Origin: an uncultured Bartonella sp.
GTDB taxonomy: Bacteria > Pseudomonadota > Alphaproteobacteria > Rhizobiales > Rhizobiaceae
DNA length: 64,000 bases
Assembly (NCBI GenBank): GCA_946478665.1
Contig: CAMLCZ010000008.1
Span: 19,211 to 83,210 of the forward strand
Direction: 5' to 3'
Shown here: piece after piece, positions 56,341 to 64,000 of the stretch
Numbering within the stretch: position 1 is the stretch's first letter
Layout of the letters: every line of letters begins with the position of its first letter
Notes under the pieces: model-generated
What the model was told of the DNA's origin: nothing
Database searches by the model: none
What the model saw: only the letters and a program-made list of their open reading frames with translations
Position numbers and translations under genes: made by a program

Positions 56341-58212
56341 TTGTTAGATAAGTTTGATGTTATTGTTGTTGGTGGCGGGCATGCTGGTTGTGAAGCAGCA
56401 TCTGCTTCCGCACGTACTGGTGCACGTACGGCACTTGTCACAAATCATTTTTCGACAATTGGTACAATGTCATGCAATCCTGCAATTGGCGGTCTCGGTA
56501 AAGGTCATCTTGTTAGAGAAGTAGACGCTCTTGACGGATTGATGGGGCGTGCCGCCGATCAGTCAGGAATACAGTTTCGGCTATTAAATCGGCGAAAAGG
56601 TCCTGCGGTAAGAGGACCACGCACACAGGCAGATAGAAAACTCTATAAGCTGGCGATGCAAAACCTTATTCGTGAACAAGATAATCTTGTCGTGATCGAA
56701 GATGAAGTTGTTGATCTCTTAGTTAATGATAGAATGGTCAATGGTGTTGTCGGAAGAAATCACGGAGAAATAAAATCAGCAGCTGTTGTATTAACAACGG
56801 GTACGTTTCTACGCGGGCTTATTCATATTGGTGAAAAAACTTGGCCAGCTGGACGGATGGGTGAAGAGCCAAGTGATAGGCTTGGTGAACGTTTGGCTAG
56901 TTATGAAATAAAACTAGGTCGTTTGAAAACAGGTACCCCTGCCCGATTGAGTAAAAAAACGATAGATTGGGATAGGCTCGCAAAACAATATGCAGATGAA
57001 GATCCTGTTCCTTTTTCATTTTTGACAGATAGAATTGAAACACCACAAATAGAATGTGCTGTTACACGTACAAATGAAAAAACCCATAAGATCATTCAGG
57101 ATAATTTGCATCGCTCTGCGATGTATTCAGGCGCAATTAAAGGAATTGGTCCGCGATATTGCCCATCTATTGAAGATAAGATTGTAAAGTTTGGTGAACG
57201 TGATGGGCATCAGATATTTTTAGAACCAGAGGGATTAGATGACGACACAGTTTATCCTAATGGTGTGTCGACTTCCCTACCAGAAGATGCCCAATATGCA
57301 TTTTTGAAAACTATCGAAGGATTGGAAAACGTAAAAGTTCTTCAACCTGGTTATGCAATCGAATATGATTTTGTTGATCCTCGTCAGTTGAATGCCAGCT
57401 TGGAATTAAAAGCCTTGTCTGGTCTGTTCTTGGCTGGACAAATCAATGGAACAACTGGTTACGAAGAAGCTGCTGCTCAAGGATTGGTTGCCGGAGTAAA
57501 TGCAGCAAATTACGCTTCAAACACAAAACCAATGATTATTAGCCGTTCTATGGCTTATATTGGTGTGATGATTGATGACCTGATAACGCGAGGCGTTAGT
57601 GAACCTTATAGAATGTTTACCTCGCGTGCCGAGTTTCGTTTGTCATTGCGCGCGGATAACGCCGACGAACGTTTAACCTCTCTGGGTGATGAATGGCATC
57701 TCATTGGCTCGCATCGTCTAACGCGTTTTCATGAGAAAATGCGGTTGATAGCACAAGCACGAGAATTATGTCAGTCGCTTCATATGACACCAAATGAAGC
57801 GTCCGATAAGGGTATACAAATAAAACATGATGGTGTTCGTCGTAGTGCGTATGACTTATTAGCTTATCCTGATATGTCATTAAATCAGCTTGCTGAGATT
57901 TGGCCTGAGCTTAATAATATTGATAGAAAAACAGCGGAAGCTATTGAAATAGAAGCACAATATGCTGTTTATCTCGATCGTCAGGCTAAAGATATTGCAA
58001 ATATGCAAAGAGATGAACAGCTGCATATTCCTGATGATTTGGACTTCGATCATATCTCGGGTTTATCTAATGAGTTAAAAGCTAAAATAAAGCTCAGGGA
58101 GCCAAAATCTATTGCTGATGCGCAAAAGATAGACGGAATGACACCTGCAGCATTGTCTCTCATTATTACGCATATTCAACGGTTGCGTAACCAAAGCAAA
58201 AAGAGTGCGTAA
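56341..58212 (+). CDS. mnmG: tRNA uridine-5-carboxymethylaminomethyl modification enzyme MnmG
   Basis: FAD partner of MnmE. The dinucleotide-binding turn [14 protein letters not shown] is at the N-terminus, and [23 protein letters not shown] and the late [20 protein letters not shown] are strongly conserved. No ATG start exists. TTG 56341 ([13 protein letters not shown]) gives 623 residues, the usual length; TTG 56290 and GTG 56323 are alternatives, and the former would translate through the parS site. The C-terminal helical domain binds MnmE. Its stop overlaps the rsmG start by one base. Confidence 0.93.
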   Translation: MLDKFDVIVVGGGHAGCEAASASARTGARTALVTNHFSTIGTMSCNPAIGGLGKGHLVREVDALDGLMGRAADQSGIQFRLLNRRKGPAVRGPRTQADRKLYKLAMQNLIREQDNLVVIEDEVVDLLVNDRMVNGVVGRNHGEIKSAAVVLTTGTFLRGLIHIGEKTWPAGRMGEEPSDRLGERLASYEIKLGRLKTGTPARLSKKTIDWDRLAKQYADEDPVPFSFLTDRIETPQIECAVTRTNEKTHKIIQDNLHRSAMYSGAIKGIGPRYCPSIEDKIVKFGERDGHQIFLEPEGLDDDTVYPNGVSTSLPEDAQYAFLKTIEGLENVKVLQPGYAIEYDFVDPRQLNASLELKALSGLFLAGQINGTTGYEEAAAQGLVAGVNAANYASNTKPMIISRSMAYIGVMIDDLITRGVSEPYRMFTSRAEFRLSLRADNADERLTSLGDEWHLIGSHRLTRFHEKMRLIAQARELCQSLHMTPNEASDKGIQIKHDGVRRSAYDLLAYPDMSLNQLAEIWPELNNIDRKTAEAIEIEAQYAVYLDRQAKDIANMQRDEQLHIPDDLDFDHISGLSNELKAKIKLREPKSIADAQKIDGMTPAALSLIITHIQRLRNQSKKSA

Positions 58213-58859
58213 TGAGCGACACATTAGCTTTAAAATATGAAGGTCTGCAGAATATATTTCCTGCTGTTTCACGTGAAACAGTGAAACTGTTGGTGAAATA
58301 TGAAGAAGCAGTTAGAAAATGGCAACCGCATATCAATTTGATAGCCAATGCAACCTTGCCGCAATTATGGACTCGGCATATTTTAGACAGCGCACAAGTT
58401 TATCCATTGGATATGGAAGCTAGTAACTGGTGCGATATAGGCTCTGGTGGTGGTTTTCCAGGTATTGTTACCGCTATATTCTTAAAGCAACATGGTAACG
58501 GCCACATAAAACTCATTGAAAGCAATGGCAAAAAGGCATCGTTTTTACGCAGCGTTATCGCAGAGTTGAATTTGCCTGCAACCGTATATCAACGCCGCAT
58601 AGAAGATTGTTATCTTGAGATTGATAAAGTCCAAGTTATCAGCTCGCGTGCCTTGGCATCGTTGAAAAAGCTGTTTGAGCTGTGTCAGCCGTGGCTTGAA
58701 AAAGGAACGACCGCGCTGTTTCAAAAAGGGCAGGATTATGCCAGCGAACTTGAAGAAGCGCGTGTGGATTGGCTTTTTGATTTTGAAAAATTTAATAGCA
58801 AAATAGATGAGAAGTCGGTCATTTTAAAATTTAATAATGTCCGTCAGCGCAAAGGGTGA
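58212..58859 (+). CDS. rsmG: 16S rRNA (guanine527-N7)-methyltransferase RsmG
   Basis: Methylates G527 of 16S rRNA using SAM. The 215-aa protein has WCDIGSGGGFPGIV as the SAM loop and HIKLIESNGKKASFLR, VISSRALASL after it, typical of GidB/RsmG. Its start overlaps the mnmG stop. A perfect parS is encoded near residue 18 (AVSRETVK). Confidence 0.94.
   Translation: MSDTLALKYEGLQNIFPAVSRETVKLLVKYEEAVRKWQPHINLIANATLPQLWTRHILDSAQVYPLDMEASNWCDIGSGGGFPGIVTAIFLKQHGNGHIKLIESNGKKASFLRSVIAELNLPATVYQRRIEDCYLEIDKVQVISSRALASLKKLFELCQPWLEKGTTALFQKGQDYASELEEARVDWLFDFEKFNSKIDEKSVILKFNNVRQRKG
58265..58280. promoter_or_regulatory. parS site inside rsmG (16/16)
   Basis: TGTTTCACGTGAAACA is the exact consensus palindrome. 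It lies 600 bp upstream of parA, inside the rsmG coding sequence. Confidence 0.9.
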
Positions 58860-58865
58860 ATTAAG

Positions 58866-59660
58866 ATGAGCGAAACACGTATTATCGCCATTGCAAACCA
58901 AAAGGGTGGGGTTGGTAAAACGACAACTGCCATCAATCTGGCAACGGCTCTTGCAGCAATAGGCGAGACAGTTTTGGTTATGGATATTGATCCACAAGGT
59001 AACGCCAGTACAGGTCTTGGCATTGACCGTAATAATCGTTCACTATCATCTTATGATGTCCTTGTGAATGGAGCATCAGTTACAGATGCGGCGTTGGCAA
59101 CGGAAGTTCCAAACCTATTTGTTGTTCCGTCTACGCTTGATCTACTGGGTGTTGAAATGGAAATTGCCCCTGCTCAGGATCGTATAACGCGCTTACAAAA
59201 GGCGTTGCGTGGTGATCCGTCAGTGACCGAAAAATTCACCTATATATTGATAGATTGTCCACCTTCCCTCAATTTATTGACATTGAATGCAATGGGATCG
59301 GCCAATTCAGTTCTTGTCCCACTGCAATGTGAATTTCTGGCCTTGGAAGGTCTTAGTCAATTGCTTGAAACTGTGAAACAGGTGCGTGGTTCGCTTAACC
59401 CATCGCTTGAAATACAAGGCATTGTTTTAACGATGTATGATGGGCGTAATAACCTTTCAAATCAGGTTGTCGATGATGTTCGATCATTTATGGGAGACAA
59501 GGTTTATAAGACTGTTATTCCGCGCAATGTTCGAGTTTCTGAAGCTCCATCATTCGGTAAGCCTGCACTTCTTTACGATTTAAAATGTGCTGGTAGCCAA
59601 GCTTATCTGCAATTGGCTTCGGAAGTCATTCAACGTGAACGGCGTTTAAGAGCCGCTTAA
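58866..59660 (+). CDS. parA: Chromosome partitioning ATPase ParA
   Basis: Deviant Walker ATPase that moves ParB-parS complexes. Walker A is KGGVGKTTT (residues about 14-22), followed by DIDPQGNAS and the late Walker B ILIDCPPSLN. Length is 264 aa. It lies 6 bp after rsmG and is followed by parB, the normal chromosomal ParA arrangement. Confidence 0.96.
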   Translation: MSETRIIAIANQKGGVGKTTTAINLATALAAIGETVLVMDIDPQGNASTGLGIDRNNRSLSSYDVLVNGASVTDAALATEVPNLFVVPSTLDLLGVEMEIAPAQDRITRLQKALRGDPSVTEKFTYILIDCPPSLNLLTLNAMGSANSVLVPLQCEFLALEGLSQLLETVKQVRGSLNPSLEIQGIVLTMYDGRNNLSNQVVDDVRSFMGDKVYKTVIPRNVRVSEAPSFGKPALLYDLKCAGSQAYLQLASEVIQRERRLRAA

Positions 59661-59695
59661 TCCATAATTATGAATTGATAAACAAGGGAAATTAA

Positions 59696-60577
59696 ATGAG
59701 CGATGATCAATCTAGAAAACGGTTAGGTCGGGGATTAGCCGCACTCATTGGAGATATTGATCTTGGTGTAAGCAAGCCGTCATCTCAACCACAAGAGATG
59801 ATCGTGTCTGAACGTCAGGTACCGATAGAATTTATTTCCCGTAATCCACAAAATCCACGTCGGCATTTTACCGATTCCGAATTGGATGATCTTGCTCAAT
59901 CGATACGAGAACACGGAATTGTTCAACCTGTCGTTGTGCGTCCTTCATCCGATCATCCGAACCGGTTTGAGCTGATTGCTGGCGAACGTCGTTGGAGAGC
60001 AGCGCAGCGTGCTAATTTAACCAGTCTACCAGTGATAGTTCGTGATGTTGATGACCGTACAGCACTGGAATTGGCTATTATTGAAAATGTCCAACGCGCT
60101 GATCTTAATCCACTGGAAGAGGGTATGGGCTATCAACAACTGATTGATGAGCATGACTATACACAACAGGATCTCGCACAAGTTATCGGCAAAAGCCGAA
60201 GCCATGTCGCTAATACACTTCGACTGTTGAAACTGCCTCCTAAGGTTCAGCAATTTATTAATGAAGGTCAGCTTTCCGCCGGTCATGCGCGCTGCCTTAT
60301 TACTGTCGATGACCCACAGGCGCTTGCTGAGCGAATTATTAGGGAAGGGCTTTCGGTGCGCCAAGCAGAAGCACTGGCAAATGAACAGTCCAATCCAAAA
60401 GCGAAAAAGCGTACCCCTGCTGAAAAGGATGCAGATACAAAATCGCTTGAGAAACTACTAGCCGATGTTATCGGTATGAAAGTGGCTATCAAACATGGCA
60501 AAAAAGGCGGTGATGTTAAAATCCATTATTCGTCGTTAGAACAATTGGATGATATTTGCCGCAGATTGCAAAGCTAG
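59696..60577 (+). CDS. parB: Chromosome partitioning protein ParB
   Basis: CTP-dependent DNA clamp that loads at parS and spreads. The 293-aa protein has the N-terminal RLGRGLAALIGD ParA-contact motif, the CTP-binding ELIAGERRWRAAQRA and IIENVQRADLNPLEE segments, a helix-turn-helix (TQQDLAQVIGKSRSHVANTLRLLKL) and a C-terminal dimerisation domain. Its targets are the parS sites just upstream. Confidence 0.96.
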   Translation: MSDDQSRKRLGRGLAALIGDIDLGVSKPSSQPQEMIVSERQVPIEFISRNPQNPRRHFTDSELDDLAQSIREHGIVQPVVVRPSSDHPNRFELIAGERRWRAAQRANLTSLPVIVRDVDDRTALELAIIENVQRADLNPLEEGMGYQQLIDEHDYTQQDLAQVIGKSRSHVANTLRLLKLPPKVQQFINEGQLSAGHARCLITVDDPQALAERIIREGLSVRQAEALANEQSNPKAKKRTPAEKDADTKSLEKLLADVIGMKVAIKHGKKGGDVKIHYSSLEQLDDICRRLQS

Positions 60578-60882
60578 ATGAAGACTGAAGAAAAGTTCAA
60601 TCTTTACTTAACGATTTTACATTATTCGGCTAAATATTTAATCGGCTAACAGAATATAGTTATTGATAACGTGCTCAAAGCATTTCATTAGCGGATAACA
60701 TCATGATGTTACCCGCTATTTTTCCATCATTCACAATTAGGCCATCATATCCAAGTGAGAAAACCGCAAGGTCCTATGTTGATAAGATAAATCTAGCGTG
60801 GTTTTTTAGCCACAAACATTCAGCTCAAATAGGTATATTAATCAAAATAAACTATTAAAAACAATAGGTTATAGAATATCAC
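60578..60882. other. Intergenic region after parB
   Basis: About 305 bp. Apart from the terminator at 60689-60724, nothing was recognised. Confidence 0.5.
60689..60724 (+). terminator. Intrinsic terminator after parB
   Basis: TAGCGGATAACATCA and TGATGTTACCCGCTA form a 15-bp palindrome with one A-C mismatch and virtually no loop, followed by five T residues. Confidence 0.75.
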
Positions 60883-61368
60883 TTATTGTTCCAAAACCTT
60901 ACGAATGCGGTCTGTAAATTGTTTGCCAAATTCGAGATTTTCTTTTGAAACAGTTGTACTATCGTCGAAAATAGCATCTTGATCTTCCAGTGAAGAAGCT
61001 GCGGCTAAAGCCGCCTGTAAAGCTAGATACCCAACGACATAGTCTTTCGGCTCAAGTGCATTTTTTTTCAGAATATCCATAATTTTGGAATTTTTAGATA
61101 GGGTTGCGGTCAATCCCTCAATACTGCTGTCATTACCAGTATCAGCTTCAGAAAGTGTTATTGACGCATCTGCCATATCTTTCTGGATCGCTTCCATTTT
61201 TGCCAAAAAGTCTTCATTCAATGGATAAGTTGCGACAATTTTCGGATTACTGGTTGGAGAAATATAGAATTCGTCATTTTTCTGCGGCTTTTTCGGAGCC
61301 TCTTCCGAAAACGCACTTAAAGGCCAGATGACGAGACAAAGGGCGATGATAATTCGTTTTATAAACAT
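60883..61368 (-). CDS. Exported protein of unknown function
   Basis: A 161-aa product with a signal peptide (MFIKRIIIALCLVIWPLSAFS, cleavage near SEEAP). The mature part is helical and acidic (FLAKMEAIQKDMADASITL, LSKNSKIMDILKKNALEPKDYVVGYLALQAALAAA). The LEPKDYVVGYLALQAA segment is its best handle for a search. Its start abuts the gloB stop, suggesting an operon. I do not recognise a family. Confidence 0.75.
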   Translation of the reverse strand: MFIKRIIIALCLVIWPLSAFSEEAPKKPQKNDEFYISPTSNPKIVATYPLNEDFLAKMEAIQKDMADASITLSEADTGNDSSIEGLTATLSKNSKIMDILKKNALEPKDYVVGYLALQAALAAASSLEDQDAIFDDSTTVSKENLEFGKQFTDRIRKVLEQ

Positions 61369-62129
61369 TAGAATTGATCCTTGCGTTTTCTAATTTCAGC
61401 AAAAACAGCAACATCTGAAGCATCATTCATTGCAAGTGTCTGACGGATTGCCTGATTGTTGCAACGAAGAAATGGATTACAAGCTTTTTCGAGCCCAATT
61501 GTGCTTGGTAGGAACGATTCCCCAACGGCGATAAGACGATCAACTGCAGCGGCACGATTTATCAAAGCAATATTATCCGGATCGATTTTTTTAGCAAAGC
61601 GAGCATTGGATTTGGTGTATTCATGACCGCAATAAATTTTTGTATCATCGGGTAGGGCTTTCAACTTTTCTAGCGAAGAAAACATCATTTCTGCGGTTCC
61701 TTCAAAAAGACGTCCGCACCCAAGTGAAAACAGCGTATCACCAGTAAAAACGAGCTTATCATCCGGTAAATAAAAACAGATTGATCCAAGTGTATGGCCA
61801 GGGGTGCTGATAACTCTTACATTGTAACCGGCAAAGTCAATTGTCGAGCCTTCACTAACCTCTTCATCTATTCCGATAATTTTATCTGCTTCAGCACTCG
61901 GGCCAATAACTTTTGCCCCATACTGGCTTTTCAAAGAATTTATGCCAGCAATATGATCCATATGGTGATGGGTTACAAAAATGAAATTAAGCGAATACCC
62001 ATGTTCTTTTAGCGCTTTGTCAATGGATGGTGCATCAGGTGCATCAATTGCAGCCGTTAAACCAGTGTTTTCATCATGAAGAAGCACGCCAAAATTATCG
62101 CTTCGGCAAATAAACTGGATGACTTTCAT
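61368..62129 (-). CDS. gloB: Hydroxyacylglutathione hydrolase (glyoxalase II)
   Basis: Hydrolyses S-D-lactoylglutathione. The metallo-beta-lactamase metal motif THHHMDH is near residues 53-59. Further ligands lie in STPGHTLGSICFYL, FTGDTLFSLGCGRLFEG and the YCGHEYT histidine, typical of GloB. ATG 62129 has GGAG upstream; the frame runs to 62141. Length is 253 aa. Confidence 0.94.
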   Translation of the reverse strand: MKVIQFICRSDNFGVLLHDENTGLTAAIDAPDAPSIDKALKEHGYSLNFIFVTHHHMDHIAGINSLKSQYGAKVIGPSAEADKIIGIDEEVSEGSTIDFAGYNVRVISTPGHTLGSICFYLPDDKLVFTGDTLFSLGCGRLFEGTAEMMFSSLEKLKALPDDTKIYCGHEYTKSNARFAKKIDPDNIALINRAAAVDRLIAVGESFLPSTIGLEKACNPFLRCNNQAIRQTLAMNDASDVAVFAEIRKRKDQF

Positions 62130-62164
62130 AGCAATCTCCATACAAATTCAGCTCGAATATCGAT

Positions 62165-62835
62165 CTATTGATCGTATTCTTTCTCTTTGCCGCCGAGAGC
62201 AGTTGACGCATGTTTCATGACAAGTGGCATTTGCGCTATCATGAAAACAATTGTTATTGGCATGACTCCGAATACCTTGAAAGTTGTCCAGAAATCATCG
62301 CTAAAATTGCGCCAAACAATTTCATTCAATACGGCAAGGAATATAAAAAACCATGCCCATCTATAGGTTAATTTTCGCCAACCATCTTCATCAAGCTGAA
62401 AAGCAGAGTCCAAAACGTATCCAAGCAAGGATTTTTTAAAGGCTAATCCACCAAACAAAATAAGACCGAACAGTGAATTGATAATCGTCGGTTTCATTTT
62501 TATAAACGTATCGTTATGCAGCCATAGCGTGAGAAATCCAAAAATCAGCACAAAGACACCCGATATAAGTGGCATGATAGGAATTTTGCGTGCAATTAGC
62601 CAAGACACGGCCAAGGCAACAACAATGGCCACCATAAAAATGGCGGTAGCAGGAAAAATCGGCTTATCAAAATTTTTGAATAAAGCAATATTTTGCAACA
62701 GCCATTCGCCTTTGTAATTGGCAAAGAAAAATATGACCAATGGCCCTATTTCCAAAACCAATTTCAAAGTTGGTGACATATGCAGATTTTTAACTGCCTT
62801 GGTATCTTGTGGTTCTGGTTCGAAAATAGATTTAC

Positions 62836-62839
<4 letters not shown>
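62165..62839 (-). CDS. ispZ: Inner-membrane septation protein IspZ/YciB
   Basis: A 224-aa protein with five or six helices. The family marks [40 protein letters not shown] and the late [30 protein letters not shown] are clear. YciB proteins affect envelope synthesis and septation. It overlaps ftsY by 4 bp. Confidence 0.93.

Positions 62840-64000
<1,161 letters not shown>

Overview
The window is chromosomal DNA of an A+T-rich alphaproteobacterium of the order Hyphomicrobiales (Rhizobiales), most like the Bartonellaceae/Brucellaceae branch. The evidence is gene order as much as gene content: rdgB-rph diverging from hrcA, aroB-aroK-small membrane protein-xerD, a CenR/OtpR-type regulator followed by a cNMP-binding protein, argH-lptM-lysA-TIGR02302, and PPDK-regulator-maf-aroE-coaE-dnaQ diverging from hemE-hemJ-rho-mnmE-mnmG-rsmG-parA-parB. 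No rRNA operon, complete insertion sequence or CRISPR array was seen. The genus is an inference.

Layout. 1-7.2 kb: rdgB (cut by the edge), rph, hrcA and grpE; hrcA and grpE are separated by an NMT1/SsuA-type ABC importer and a divergent hydroxymethylbilane synthase. 7.2-15.2 kb: a DacA-type carboxypeptidase with a SPOR domain, a structured orphan RNA candidate, a tRNA-Arg(CCT) interrupted in its anticodon loop by a 229-bp group I intron, aroB, aroK, xerD and accA. 15.2-22 kb: a lone DUF4145 zinc-ribbon gene, an L,D-transpeptidase-like gene, the regulator pair, a methyltransferase, cysK and a DUF305 protein. 22-43 kb: mostly housekeeping and metabolism (TIGR02302, lysA, lptM, argH, tlpA, yaiI, yihY, PduO-type adenosyltransferase, MFS, 2-hydroxyacid dehydrogenase, SH3 protein, FAH hydrolase, LysE, argG, polA) plus a tandemly duplicated membrane-protein/micropeptide unit. 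43-47.4 kb: an accessory catabolic island (sRNA candidate, amino-acid ABC transporter with an in-frame stop, GntR regulator, DUF1989 protein). 47.4-64 kb: the origin-proximal core, ending in gloB, ispZ and ftsY (cut by the edge).

The 51.36-51.74 kb gap upstream of hemE is the likely replication origin. Gene orientation flips there, and it holds a perfect DnaA box, near-match boxes, a full CtrA box and four GANTC sites. Five strong parS sites follow between 52.8 and 58.3 kb, several inside coding sequence, directly before parAB.

The least ordinary elements are the tRNA intron, the split hrcA-grpE locus with a HemC-like enzyme, the nonsense codon in a fused permease/ATPase, the two unnamed structured RNAs, and the duplicated micropeptide locus in which one copy has lost its start codon.
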